From Hymenobacter terrestris (GTDB lineage Bacteria; Bacteroidota; Bacteroidia; Cytophagales; Hymenobacteraceae): a DNA stretch of 64,000 nt. Under the pieces are notes generated by a model. That model was not told where the DNA came from. It ran no database searches and worked only from the letters and a program-made list of their open reading frames with translations. Below, piece by piece: positions 24,884 through 33,619 of this stretch (positions are counted from its first letter, which is position 1; every line of letters begins with the position of its first letter). The stretch is taken from the NCBI RefSeq assembly GCF_013377905.1, contig NZ_JABKAV010000004.1, positions 1-64,000 on the forward strand, given 5' to 3'. Both the position numbers and the translations under genes were made by a program.

Positions 24884-27346
24884 ATGAAAAGATTATTTAC
24901 TGTACCGGCACTGCTGGTAAGCTTGGCCAGTTTTGGCCAGACGCACAAATTCACCCTCGATTCTGCCCCTGCTCCGGCTACCATCTGCTACGCGCGCCCC
25001 GAGAGCATGCACACGCAGCTGCCGCTGCCCGCCGCCTACCTGGAGCAGCAGCGCTCCGGCCGCCGCGTAAACGGAGCCAAAATCGAGGTAACCTACACCG
25101 GCTTCCCGCCCGAAGCGCAGGCTGCCTTCCAGTACGCCGTTGACATCTGGCAGTCGGTGCTGATTTCGCCGGTGACCATCCGGGTACAGGCCAACTGGAC
25201 GACGCTGGGCACCAACGTGCTAGGTTCGGCCGGCCCTACGGCCTACTACCGCGACCTGAACGGGGCTACCCGGGCCGGCGTGCTGTACCCAGTGGCCTTG
25301 GCTGAAAAGATCAGCGGCCAGGACCTGAACCTGCCAACCGACCCCGACATTACCACTCGCTTCAACAGCAACTTCAACTGGTATTACGGGCTCGATATGA
25401 GGACGCCAGCCGGCAAGCACGATCTGGTGTCGGTGGTGCTGCACGAGTTGGGCCACGGCCTGGGCTTTATTGCCGGTACCAGCTACACGGCTCCCAACGG
25501 GTTCTATGGCAACCCGCCGTCGGTTTTCAGTACTTATATTGAAAACCTGGCCGGCGAGCAGATCACCAACAACCCTGCTTTCCCCAACGGCTCGGCCGCA
25601 CTCGGCGCGCAGCTGATTAGTGGCCAGCTTTACTTCAACAGCCCGCTGGCCCGCTCTGTCAACAACGACAACCGTCCCCGGCTGTTCGCGCCGCCTACCT
25701 ACTCGGCCGGCTCCAGCATTTCGCACCTCGATGAGGCCACGTACCGCGCCGGCGACATAAACTCGCTGATGACGCCCCAGATTGGTGCGGCCGAAGCCAT
25801 GCACAACCCCGGCCCGATCACGCTGAAGATGTTCGACGAGATGGGCTGGTTCAACACGGCCATCCGCACCACGCCCCTCAAAGACTCGGAAGTGGCCCGC
25901 GACTTTACGGTTACGGCTACCATCATCAGCGACGGCACCGTTACGCCCGGCTCGGTACAGCTGAACTATTCCATCGATAACGCTGCGCCCGTGGCCGTTA
26001 CGATGACCAACACCGGCGGCAACGTTTACCAGGGCGTTATTCCGAACCCAGGCCTCAACCGCACCGTCAGCTACTTTATTACGGCTTCTGATAACGAAAC
26101 CAAGCGCACCTATACTGCCCCGGCCGCTTACCAGCCCAACGTGGCAACAGTTGACCGCTACTCGTTTAAGGTAGGCCCCGACGTGGTGGCACCGCTCGTG
26201 CAGCACCGGGCCGCGAATTACGTGTTTGCCGATAAGCTGCCGCTGAATCTGCAGGTGCAGGCCACCGATAACCTGGGCGTAAGCACCGTACAGGCTGAGG
26301 TATTTGTGAATGGCGTGGCCCGGCCCACCATTACGCTCACCCGCCAGGGCACTTCCAACAACTTTGTGGGCAACCTGACGGCCGCTGGCGTAGTAGCCGG
26401 CGACGTGCTTACTTACCGCATTGTAGTCCGCGACGTGGCCACGACTCCCAACCAGACCCTGAACCCCGCCAGTGGCTTCTATACGGTGAATGTGGTGAGC
26501 TTTAAGCCCGCCCAGGATACGTACACCAACAATTTTAACAGCACCACGCCCCTCGATTTTGTGGGCGAAGGATTCCGGATCACCCAGCCTGCCGACTTCG
26601 TCAACCCGGCTATCCATTCCGACCACCCCTACACCAACGACTCAACCCTCATCTACCAAATGCTGGTGCCTATCCGGGTAACGTCGAAGAACACGAGCAT
26701 GACATTTGACGAAGTAGTGCTGGTGGAGCCCGGCGAGCCCAATTCGACCTTCGGCACCCCAGAGTTTTACGATTTCGTGGTGGTAGAGGGCAGCACCGAC
26801 CAAGGAGCCACCTGGAAGCCCGTAGCCGACGGTTACGACTCGCGCCTGCAGGCCGACTGGCTGGCAGCCTGGAACTCCAAGGTTACGGCAGCCGGCAACT
26901 CCACTGCTGTGGGTTCGGCATCGTTGTTTAAGCCGCATACCTTCAGTCTGGGCAGCAAGTACAACGTGGGCGACGAAGTGCGCCTGCGCTTCCGTCTTAC
27001 CTCCGACCCCGGCGCATTCGGCTGGGGCTGGGCCATCGACAACGTGGTGGTCAGCAACGTGGTGACCAGCATAGCCTCGGAGCTGAAAGCCAGTGGCAGC
27101 CTCGTAGTATCGCCGAACCCCAGCGCGGGCCAGTTCCGGGTGCAGGCCAGCTTCAGCCGGCCTACCAGCGGCCTCGAAGTAGTGGTGCGCAATATGCTGG
27201 GCCAAGAGGTGTACCGCCAGGCGGTGCCCGCTACGGCTAGCCTCAACCTGCCCATCGACCTGGGCCAGCTGGCTAACGGCATTTACCAGCTGAGCCTGGG
27301 CAACGGCGCCGATGCCGCCTCGCGCAAAATCCTGATTCAGCGGTAG
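24884..27346 (+). CDS. Secreted T9SS-sorted zinc metalloprotease
   Basis: 820 residues from the ATG at 24884 (MKRLFTVPALLVSLASFGQ is a signal peptide). The zinc motif VVLHELGHGLGFIAG puts H187, E188 and H191 in place. Two immunoglobulin/fibronectin-like regions follow (SVQLNYSIDNAAPVAVTMTN..., LNLQVQATDNLGVSTVQAEV...), then a carbohydrate-binding-like module (FDEVVLVEPGEPNS...FGWGWAIDNVVV). The T9SS type A sorting domain begins at VSPNPSAGQF and ends GIYQLSLGNG...KILIQR. It is exported by Sec, then across the outer membrane by T9SS. The third zinc ligand is not the usual HxxGxxH histidine. Confidence 0.88.
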   Translation: MKRLFTVPALLVSLASFGQTHKFTLDSAPAPATICYARPESMHTQLPLPAAYLEQQRSGRRVNGAKIEVTYTGFPPEAQAAFQYAVDIWQSVLISPVTIRVQANWTTLGTNVLGSAGPTAYYRDLNGATRAGVLYPVALAEKISGQDLNLPTDPDITTRFNSNFNWYYGLDMRTPAGKHDLVSVVLHELGHGLGFIAGTSYTAPNGFYGNPPSVFSTYIENLAGEQITNNPAFPNGSAALGAQLISGQLYFNSPLARSVNNDNRPRLFAPPTYSAGSSISHLDEATYRAGDINSLMTPQIGAAEAMHNPGPITLKMFDEMGWFNTAIRTTPLKDSEVARDFTVTATIISDGTVTPGSVQLNYSIDNAAPVAVTMTNTGGNVYQGVIPNPGLNRTVSYFITASDNETKRTYTAPAAYQPNVATVDRYSFKVGPDVVAPLVQHRAANYVFADKLPLNLQVQATDNLGVSTVQAEVFVNGVARPTITLTRQGTSNNFVGNLTAAGVVAGDVLTYRIVVRDVATTPNQTLNPASGFYTVNVVSFKPAQDTYTNNFNSTTPLDFVGEGFRITQPADFVNPAIHSDHPYTNDSTLIYQMLVPIRVTSKNTSMTFDEVVLVEPGEPNSTFGTPEFYDFVVVEGSTDQGATWKPVADGYDSRLQADWLAAWNSKVTAAGNSTAVGSASLFKPHTFSLGSKYNVGDEVRLRFRLTSDPGAFGWGWAIDNVVVSNVVTSIASELKASGSLVVSPNPSAGQFRVQASFSRPTSGLEVVVRNMLGQEVYRQAVPATASLNLPIDLGQLANGIYQLSLGNGADAASRKILIQR

Positions 27347-27409
27347 GTGTTTAGCTGCTAGCCATTCGCTGAGAGCTATTCGCTTTTTGTTTTCATCGAA
27401 CTCAAGCTG

Positions 27410-27470
27410 CGCACCATCAAAAAAGGGCGCCCCCTCCAACTTGGAGGGGGCGCCCTTTTTTGATGGTGCG
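27410..27470. terminator. Bidirectional terminator with a perfect 29-bp stem
   Basis: Arms 27410-27438 and 27442-27470 are perfectly complementary around ACT, with AAAAAAGGGCGCCCCC in the stem. Serves the convergent genes ending at 27346 and 27526. Confidence 0.9.
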
Positions 27471-27525
27471 TTTCGTCGGGCCTAGTGCAGGTGTTCGTCA
27501 TGAACTGGGCTAACAGCCCATGACA

Positions 27526-28140
27526 CTATTTGAACGCCATTTCGCCGGCCTCTATTTGCAGCTTCAGGCGGTTATCGGCCGGGGGTACGGGGCAGGCATA
27601 GTCGGCGGAGTAGGCACAGTAGGGGTTGTAGGCCTCGTTGAAGTCAAGCAGCACTTCGGTGTCGGCAGCGGCGGGCAGGGGCGCATCGAGGTAGCGGCCG
27701 CCGCCGTAGCTGCCGAAGCCGTTGGTGCGGTCGGTAAAGGGCACGAATAGGGTCGTGTCCTTGCCATCGGCTTTCAGGAAGAGCGTGAGCTGGTATTCCT
27801 GCTTATTGAAGATGAACTTGGCCCGCCCCCAGCGCAAGTACTTATCGGCCTTGCCGTCGGTAAGGGGCATTTCTACAGTGTCACGCTGCGGGAAGTGCTC
27901 CAGCTGTGCCTCCAGGCGAAAGTCGCGGTTGGGCGGATAGAACCGGAGGCTGTCGAAGCTTTGGCGCAGCTCGGTGCTGAGAGGCGAGGAGTTGGGCCGG
28001 CGGAAGGAGTTGTTCTTGGCTTCCCGCTGTTGCAGCAGCCGGGCAGTGTACTGGTCTTGGCCTAGCACGAGGTCTTGCACGAAGTAGCCGAATACCAGCA
28101 GCAGGCCCAGGCCAATGAGTAGTTTGGGGTTGAAACGCAT
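27526..28140 (-). CDS. DUF1684 domain-containing exported protein
   Basis: 204 residues from the ATG at 28140. A signal or anchor helix (LLIGLGLLLVFGYFVQDLVLG), then the DUF1684 signature: FPQRDTVEMPLTDG, FVPFTDRTNGFGSYGGGRYLDAPL, LLDFNEAYNPYCAYSADYACPVPPADNRL and IEAGE. The family is widespread and uncharacterised. The invariant YNPxCAYS...CPxPP segment suggests a conserved site with two cysteines. The transcript start is set by a -7 box only 5 bp from the ATG, within a large inverted repeat. Confidence 0.88.
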   Translation of the reverse strand: MRFNPKLLIGLGLLLVFGYFVQDLVLGQDQYTARLLQQREAKNNSFRRPNSSPLSTELRQSFDSLRFYPPNRDFRLEAQLEHFPQRDTVEMPLTDGKADKYLRWGRAKFIFNKQEYQLTLFLKADGKDTTLFVPFTDRTNGFGSYGGGRYLDAPLPAAADTEVLLDFNEAYNPYCAYSADYACPVPPADNRLKLQIEAGEMAFK

Positions 28141-28203
28141 AGCACAAAGGTAGGGCCTGCTATCTGGCCACACGCGCCAGGCAGCAGGCCCTGCCTTTGT
28201 GCT
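28141..28203. repeat. Large inverted repeat abutting the DUF1684 start codon
   Basis: Left arm 28141-28161 (AGCACAAAGGTAGGGCCTGCT) and right arm 28183-28203 are complementary at 20 of 21 positions, with a TGGC/GCCA inner stem. It touches the ATG at 28140. The left arm contains a minus-strand TACCTTTG; the right arm carries the near match TGCCTTTG on the plus strand. Confidence 0.8.
28145..28152 (-). promoter_or_regulatory. -7 promoter box (TACCTTTG on the minus strand)
   Basis: A perfect TAnnTTTG, with only 4 bp between it and the DUF1684 ATG. The transcript would be leaderless or start within the gene's first codons. Confidence 0.45.
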
Positions 28204-28290
28204 ATACATGAAACTTGGCCTGCCCGACGGCTCACGGCTTGGCCGCTATGCAGCAACATGAAAGTCGCGCCAGCTGGGTATCCACATCCT

Positions 28291-29058
28291 CTACAGCATC
28301 CCTTCATCGGCGAAGCTGTGGTAGCCTTGGTCGGTGAAAATGAGGTGGTCGAGCACGGGCAGGTCGAGCAGCTGGCCGGCTTCCTTGAGTTTGCGGGTGA
28401 GGGCAATATCGGCGGCCGAGGGGTTGCGGTTGCCGCTGGGGTGGTTATGCACCAGCACAATGCTGCTGGCCAGCTGCTCCAGCGCCTCCTTGAAAATGAG
28501 CTTGGGGTCGGCCACGGTGCCGGCCACCCCGCCCCGGCTGATGCTCACGGTGCGCATCACCACGTTGGCCCGGTTCAGCAGAATGACCCAGAATTCCTCG
28601 TGGGGCAAATCCTGCAGATGGGGCTGCATTACGTGGTAGATGTCGCGCGAGCAGGTGATGGTGTTGCGGGCGGGCGCGTCGGCTTCCTTGCGGCGGCGGC
28701 CCAATTCCAGGGCCGCCACAATGGTAATGGCGCGGGCCTCACCGATGCCTTTCTGCTTCATCAGCTCCTTCACCGAGAAGCGGGCCAGCGTGTTGAGGTC
28801 GTTCTGAGCGGCTTTGAGCACGAGCTTGGCCACATCAACGGCCGACAATTTGGCGGTACCCGAACCGAGCAGAATGGCCAGCAGCTCGGCATCGGAGAGC
28901 ACGGCGCGGCCTTTCTGCAGCAGCTTTTCGCGCGGCCGGTCTTCTTCGGCCCAACTCTTGATGCCGCTGACGACCGGCGTGTAGGGCGCTGGCGCACTAT
29001 TAAGGGCCGCCGGACCGGGCGGCGCCGGGTTTTCCGACAGCTTGTCAAACTCTTGCAT
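28291..29058 (-). CDS. radC: RadC family DNA repair protein (JAB/MPN domain)
   Basis: 255 residues. N-terminal UPF0758 part (SWAEEDRPREKLLQKGRAVLSDAELLAILLGSGT) with a helix-hairpin-helix (FSVKELMKQKGIGEARAITIVAALELGRR). A JAMM metal site follows: E in LPHEEFWVILLNRAN, HNHPSGNRNPSAADIALT (HxHx7-8S...D). RadC was once linked to recombination repair, but its biochemical role is unsettled. All metal ligands are present. It is transcribed toward DUF1684. Confidence 0.93.
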   Translation of the reverse strand: MQEFDKLSENPAPPGPAALNSAPAPYTPVVSGIKSWAEEDRPREKLLQKGRAVLSDAELLAILLGSGTAKLSAVDVAKLVLKAAQNDLNTLARFSVKELMKQKGIGEARAITIVAALELGRRRKEADAPARNTITCSRDIYHVMQPHLQDLPHEEFWVILLNRANVVMRTVSISRGGVAGTVADPKLIFKEALEQLASSIVLVHNHPSGNRNPSAADIALTRKLKEAGQLLDLPVLDHLIFTDQGYHSFADEGML

Positions 29059-29173
29059 GGGGCACCGTTGTTGTAGGCCCGGAATTTACTTTAAAATCCG
29101 GAGGCCCAGCATACTGTTGCCAGCCTCAGTGCCTTACTTTGTGGTCCCATTTACGGGAGCCCGCTTTTCAACT

Positions 29174-30421
29174 ATGTCCCGCAAACTCTTTCTGCCCATC
29201 TTTCTGGCCCTGATAGTTGCTGCCGAGTGGTATGCTTTCCAGGCCGTCCGCACACTCGTTCAATCGGTTTCGCCCGGCGTGCGCCGCACTACGGTGGTGC
29301 TGTACTGGTTTATTACGGCCCTGGTGTGGGGCCTGGGTATGTGGGCCGTGAGTAGCCGCCGCGAGCACGCCTCTTACAAAGCCTACCTCGGCGGCGTGCT
29401 ACTGGCGGTTATTGCCGCCAAAATGGTCGTTATTATTCCGCTGCTGCTCGAAGACGCGGTGCGCCTGGGCCGCTGGGCCATGCAACTGATGGGCCGGCCG
29501 GCCGGAGCCGACTCGGGGCCGTCTATTTCGCGCAACGAGTTTCTAAGCAAAGCGGCGCTGCTTGCCGGGGCTGTACCGTTTGTGGCGCTGCTCTGGGGCA
29601 TGTTTAAGGGCCGCACCGACTATACGGTGAAGCGCGTGGTGCTGCGTTTCCCTAACCTGCCGGCCTCGTTCGACGGGTTTAAAATGCTCCAGATTTCCGA
29701 CCTGCACACCGGCTCGTTCCAGAGCCTTGCGCCGCTACGCCGCGCCGTGGCCCTTATCAACGAGCAGGCCGCCGACCTGGTAGTGATGACCGGCGACCTG
29801 GTAAACAACTACGCCACCGAGGTGGAGGAGCATATCAACACGCTGGCCGGCATCAGGGCTAAGCTGCCGGTGTACTCGATACTGGGCAACCACGATTACT
29901 CTGACTATGTAGACTGGACCAAGGAAGGCGGCTTGCCGGCCAAGCAGGCTAACCTGGCCCGCATCAAAGCCAACCATGCCAAAATGGGCTGGAACCTGCT
30001 GCTTGATGAGGCCCGGACAATTGAGCGCGAAGGCGAGATAATAAGCCTGATTGGAGTACAGAACTGGGGTGCCCGCGGCTTTGCGCAGTACGGCGACCTG
30101 GCCAAAGCGCACGCCGCCGCCGACCCCGCGGCCCCGTTTAAAATTCTGCTCTCCCACGACCCCTCGCATTGGGATGCGCAGGTGCAGGAGTACCCCGACA
30201 TCGACCTGATGCTGGCCGGCCACACCCACGGCATGCAGTTCGGCCTCAATCTGTCGTTTCTAAAATGGAGCCCCGTGCAGTACGCCTACAAGCAATGGGC
30301 GGGCCTGTACCAGCGGGGCCGCCAGCACCTATACGTGAACACCGGCCTGGGCTTTATTGGCTACCCTGGCCGGGTAGGGTTTCTACCCGAAATAACCGTG
30401 TTTGAACTGCGACGCGGGTAA
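29174..30421 (+). CDS. Membrane-anchored metallophosphoesterase
   Basis: 415 residues from the ATG at 29174. The N-terminus has several membrane helices (LFLPIFLALIVAAEWYAFQAV, VVLYWFITALVWGLGMWAV, AYLGGVLLAVIAAKMVVIIPLLL, and one before MFKGRTD). The calcineurin-like domain begins near residue 165: QISDLHTGSF (DxH), VMTGDLVNNY (GDxxN), YSILGNHDYSDY (GNHD), ILLSHDPSHWD and LAGHTHGMQFG (GHxH). This matches the YkuE/YaeI-like family. The active site probably faces the cytoplasm or periplasm at the membrane. Substrate is unknown. Confidence 0.9.
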   Translation: MSRKLFLPIFLALIVAAEWYAFQAVRTLVQSVSPGVRRTTVVLYWFITALVWGLGMWAVSSRREHASYKAYLGGVLLAVIAAKMVVIIPLLLEDAVRLGRWAMQLMGRPAGADSGPSISRNEFLSKAALLAGAVPFVALLWGMFKGRTDYTVKRVVLRFPNLPASFDGFKMLQISDLHTGSFQSLAPLRRAVALINEQAADLVVMTGDLVNNYATEVEEHINTLAGIRAKLPVYSILGNHDYSDYVDWTKEGGLPAKQANLARIKANHAKMGWNLLLDEARTIEREGEIISLIGVQNWGARGFAQYGDLAKAHAAADPAAPFKILLSHDPSHWDAQVQEYPDIDLMLAGHTHGMQFGLNLSFLKWSPVQYAYKQWAGLYQRGRQHLYVNTGLGFIGYPGRVGFLPEITVFELRRG

Positions 30422-30458
30422 AAGCAGGCGGGCAGTTCCAGTGTTACATTTGGCGCGA

Positions 30459-30511
30459 GTGGGCGTTTCGGCGGGTTTCTACCTGTCCGAAATGCCCGCT
30501 CGCTTCTTTTT
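30459..30511 (+). terminator. Hairpin terminator after the metallophosphoesterase gene
   Basis: AGTGGGCGTTTCGG (30459 on) and CCGAAATGCCCGCT (ending 30500) pair with two mismatches, followed by CGCTTCTTTTT. Confidence 0.65.
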
Positions 30512-30628
30512 ACGGCTTCTTATTTTCCCGGGGTGGCAACTGCTAAACTTAAAAACTACCCTCACCGTATATGCGCCATTCCCTTTTCTCTCCCTCCTGT
30601 TTTCTCCCCTGACTTTTACCTTTTTACC

Positions 30629-31288
30629 ATGAAAAAGACCCTGCTCCTGCTTTCGGCCGCCGCTGCTTTCACGCTCGGCTCGTGCTCGGAAAACCAGCCC
30701 GCCGAAACCACCACGACCACCACCGACACGACCATGACCACAACGGCCGGCACCATGGATTACTCGTCGGAAGCTGTTAGCAGCCGTGCCGACCGCATGG
30801 CCGCCGACATGGCCACCAGCATGCAGCTTGATGAGCCCACCCGCACCCGGGTACGCGACATTTACGTCACCCGGGGCCAGCGGATGGCGGAGCTCAACCA
30901 GAAGTACATGACCGACACGATGGGCATGGCCGCCGCCCGCCGCGACGTGTACGCCAACACCGACACGGAAATGAAAACCGTGTTCACCGACCCCACGCAG
31001 TATTCGGCTTACGAAAGCAGCCGCAGCAGCTACTACGACGAACGGTACATGGACAACACCACCATGAGCTCATCGGATGATATGTCGACCGGCAGCTCAT
31101 CGGCTGATATGAGCAGCTCCGATATGGAGAAAATGAAGATGAAAGGCGAGGACGGCAGCAAAATGAAAATCAAAGCCGACGGCGACGTGAAAATCAAAGA
31201 TGCCGAGGGTAACAAGGCCAAGATGGATGGCGACGATGGCACCGTGAAAATGAAGCCCGAAGAAGGCGACAAAACCGTTCTCAAGTAA
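30629..31288 (+). CDS. Threonine-rich lipoprotein with charged Lys/Asp repeats
   Basis: 219 residues from the ATG at 30629. Lipoprotein signal MKKTLLLLSAAAAFTLGSC. Then a Thr run (ETTTTTTDTTMTTTAG), a helical middle (residues about 55-130: SRADRMAADMATSMQLDEPTRTRVRDIYVTRG), a Ser/Asp/Met-rich linker and a C-terminal block of near-repeats MKMKGEDGSK, MKIKADGDVK, IKDAEGNKAK, MDGDDGTVK. The block alternates Lys with acidic residues every 2-3 positions, which may form a beta-solenoid or bind cations or surfaces. No known family is recognised. Confidence 0.72.
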   Translation: MKKTLLLLSAAAAFTLGSCSENQPAETTTTTTDTTMTTTAGTMDYSSEAVSSRADRMAADMATSMQLDEPTRTRVRDIYVTRGQRMAELNQKYMTDTMGMAAARRDVYANTDTEMKTVFTDPTQYSAYESSRSSYYDERYMDNTTMSSSDDMSTGSSSADMSSSDMEKMKMKGEDGSKMKIKADGDVKIKDAEGNKAKMDGDDGTVKMKPEEGDKTVLK

Positions 31289-31337
31289 TTCTTTTCGGCG
31301 GTCGGCATATTTTCGGCCGACGATTTGTTAGCGTATA

Positions 31338-31370
31338 GAAGCCCGCACCTGCAACGGTGCGGGCTTCTTT
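31338..31370 (+). terminator. Intrinsic terminator
   Basis: GAAGCCCGCACC, loop TGCAAC, GGTGCGGGCTTC, then TTTTG. It follows the lipoprotein stop (31288) by 49 bp. Confidence 0.85.
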
Positions 31371-31464
31371 TGTCTCCTTCCGGCGTTATGGCCGAATGTC
31401 GGCCGGCCCGTTGGGAAGCCGCTGGGGAGGATTTCTCCGCCGTGCTGCCGTAGTTTACCTATTG

Positions 31465-32136
31465 ATGCTGTTTCCTGCTTTGCCATCCGTCGGCCCGATT
31501 CGTTTCCTGTTGCTGCTGCTGGCGCCGCTGCTGTTGCTGGCCGGGCTGGCCGCAGGGCAGGTCCGCGTAACGGGCCGCATTTCGGAGGAAGGCTCGCGCC
31601 GGCCCATTCCGGGTGCCTCCATCACGGTGCGGCGCACGCAGCTGGCCGTGGTGGCTGATGCCAGCGGCGACTTTGGCGTTACGGCCCAGCGCACCGACAC
31701 ACTTGTTTTCCGGGCCGTGGGCTTCAAGCCCCGGCAGCTACCGCTGGGCGGCACCGGCCTCTCGCAGCTCGTAGTCCAGATTCGGCTACGGCCCGATACG
31801 GTGCAGCTGGGCGAAGTGCGCATAACCGAAGGCCGGCCCGACCAGGAACTCATCGACCGGGCCCTGCGCAACATCAAGCGGCCCAGCACGGCCCCCACCA
31901 GCGCCGTGAAGCGCCCGCCCGCTCCCAAGCCCATGTTCCCCGTCGATTCGGCGGCGCCCAAGGCCCCCACGCCCACCCTGGCCAGCCCCGTGAGTTTGCT
32001 GTACGAGCAGTTTTCGCGGGCCGGCAAGGAGCGGGAGAAGATGCGGGAAATTGAGGCTCAGGAAGCCGCCAAAAAGGCGTTGCAGGAGCGCCGCCGCTAC
32101 AACCGCAACTTCAAAGACAACCGCGGCTACGAGTAA
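31465..32136 (+). CDS. Exported protein with a carboxypeptidase-like regulatory (CarboxypepD_reg) domain
   Basis: 223 residues from the ATG at 31465; an earlier in-frame start at 31357 would lie inside the terminator and is rejected. Signal peptide MLFPALPSVGPIRFLLLLLAPLLLLAGLAAG. Then VRVTGRISEEGSRRPIPGASITVRRTQ, ADASGDFGVTAQRTDTLVFRAVGFKP and VQIRLRPDTVQLGEVRIT, the beta-sandwich domain found at the head of many TonB-dependent receptors. The C-terminal third is a Pro-rich linker plus a basic helix (EREKMREIEAQEAAKKALQERRRYN). No barrel follows, so it is a stand-alone version. Function is unknown. Confidence 0.75.
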   Translation: MLFPALPSVGPIRFLLLLLAPLLLLAGLAAGQVRVTGRISEEGSRRPIPGASITVRRTQLAVVADASGDFGVTAQRTDTLVFRAVGFKPRQLPLGGTGLSQLVVQIRLRPDTVQLGEVRITEGRPDQELIDRALRNIKRPSTAPTSAVKRPPAPKPMFPVDSAAPKAPTPTLASPVSLLYEQFSRAGKEREKMREIEAQEAAKKALQERRRYNRNFKDNRGYE

Positions 32137-32279
32137 GTGCGGGAAACACGCGCAGATGTAATCCGGAAGTGAAGCCAGCGACTTGGCGAGAGGGCCCGGC
32201 TTTTGGCCGCGAAGGGCTTTTTTGCCGTATGCTTTCCGAAACGCCCCCTTACTGCTCTCCTCCCATCCGTGCCTCTGCC

Positions 32280-33197
32280 ATGCGAATCGGTTATCCCTGC
32301 GTCAACGAAACGCTCGACTGCACTTCTACCAGCACTTTCCGGCTGGCTTCCTACACCGATGAGCGCTTGGAACTGACGGTGGCCAACAACCTGCACTGCC
32401 TGCTCCGGATTCTGGAATGGAATGTGGCCCACGGGCTACTGTTTTTCCGAATTGGCTCGGGCGTGGTGCCCTTCGGCTCCCATCCCATCAACACCTTCCC
32501 CTGGCAAACGCGTTTTGCGGCCGAATTCCGGGCCATCGGCGACTACGCGCAGGCCAATAGCCTTCGTATCTCGTTTCATCCCGACCAGTTTGTGGTGCTC
32601 AACTCGCCCGATGCCGGGATTGTGGAGCGCAGCATCCAAGAGCTCATCTACCAGGGCTCGATGCTGGATTTGATGGGCCTCGACTCCACCCACAAGCTGC
32701 AAATTCATGTGGGCGGCCTCTACAACGACCGAGAGCTGGCCATCAGCCGCTTTATTGCCACTCACCAGCGCCTGCCCGAAGCTGTACGGGCCCGCCTGGT
32801 TATCGAAAACGACGACCGTCTGTTCAGCCTGCAGGATTGCCTGCGGGTACACGCGGCAGTGGGCATTCCGGTGCTGTTCGACAACTTCCACCACGAGTGC
32901 CTCAACCACGGCGAATCCATGGCCGAGGCTCTGCGCCTAGCCGCTGCCACTTGGCACCCTACCCACGACGGCGTAATGATGATGGATTACAGCTCGCAGG
33001 CCCCCGGCGAGCGTAAGGGCAAACACACGCCCACGCTCGAAGACGACATGTTCGCTGGTTTCCTGCGCGACCTGGGCGACTTGGATGTGGACATCATGCT
33101 CGAAATCAAGGACAAAGAGGCCAGTGCCCACCGCGCCTGCGCCACCATGCGCGGGGCTAGCCTGTTGCCCGGTCTACCTGCTTCGGTAGCAACCTGA
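32280..33197 (+). CDS. uvsE: UV damage endonuclease UvsE
   Basis: 305 residues from the ATG at 32280 (MRIGYPCVNETL), the conserved start of UvsE/UVDE. It nicks DNA 5' to UV photoproducts in an alternative excision repair pathway, using a TIM-barrel metal site. Metal-ligand regions: RISFHPDQFVVLN, HVGGLYNDRE, VIENDDRLFS, LFDNFHHECLNHGE, HDGVMMMDYSSQ, KGKHTP and DVDIMLEIKDKE. The family's usual length is near 300 residues. This is consistent with a light-exposed lifestyle. Confidence 0.93.
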   Translation: MRIGYPCVNETLDCTSTSTFRLASYTDERLELTVANNLHCLLRILEWNVAHGLLFFRIGSGVVPFGSHPINTFPWQTRFAAEFRAIGDYAQANSLRISFHPDQFVVLNSPDAGIVERSIQELIYQGSMLDLMGLDSTHKLQIHVGGLYNDRELAISRFIATHQRLPEAVRARLVIENDDRLFSLQDCLRVHAAVGIPVLFDNFHHECLNHGESMAEALRLAAATWHPTHDGVMMMDYSSQAPGERKGKHTPTLEDDMFAGFLRDLGDLDVDIMLEIKDKEASAHRACATMRGASLLPGLPASVAT

Positions 33198-33270
33198 CCT
33201 TTACAGCCGCTTTTTGCGTAAGCCTGATTGCCCCCGGGCTATCCGTTTTTCTTCTGCTTTTTCTTTTCCT

Positions 33271-33618
33271 ATGATTTTCACCGACCTGCTCAACGCTACC
33301 ACCCACTCCCTCAGCAACGGCCTTACCGGAATTCCGCTGAGCGCCGCCCAAGACAACACCGAAACCTGGCAGCAGCACCTGCTGCAAAGCGGCGAGCCCC
33401 GCCTTCAGGATATCGGCCGCGAAATCGGCAACCTGCAGTCCCTGCTCAGCGAGGGCGATGTTGGCCTGAATGGGCCAGCCATCGGCCGCTCGCTCAGCAT
33501 GCTGGCCTCGCAGACTGCCCAAGTGGTGGCCCAGGCCCCCGACGAAATCCGCGCCAGTCTCACCGAACTCTCCGACCTGCTGCTGCGCGCTGGCGGCCAG
33601 CTGGAGCAAAAGGCGTAA
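33271..33618 (+). CDS. Small hypothetical helical protein
   Basis: 115 residues from the ATG at 33271. Mostly helix-forming (MIFTDLLNATTHSLSNG, PRLQDIGREIGNLQSLLSEGD, SLSMLASQTAQVVAQAP, IRASLTELSDLLLRAGGQLEQKA). No signal peptide, motif or known family. It ends at the very edge of the long hairpin at 33620 and follows uvsE by 73 bp, so it may share its transcript. Confidence 0.6.
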   Translation: MIFTDLLNATTHSLSNGLTGIPLSAAQDNTETWQQHLLQSGEPRLQDIGREIGNLQSLLSEGDVGLNGPAIGRSLSMLASQTAQVVAQAPDEIRASLTELSDLLLRAGGQLEQKA

Positions 33619-33619
33619 C

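Noticed and set aside
25220..26626. Minus-strand frame of 468 codons
   Set aside because: Shadow of the T9SS metalloprotease, whose signal peptide, zinc motif and sorting domain are all on the plus strand.
31357..31464. N-terminal extension of the CarboxypepD_reg-like protein
   Set aside because: It begins inside an intrinsic terminator; the ATG at 31465 gives a proper signal peptide.
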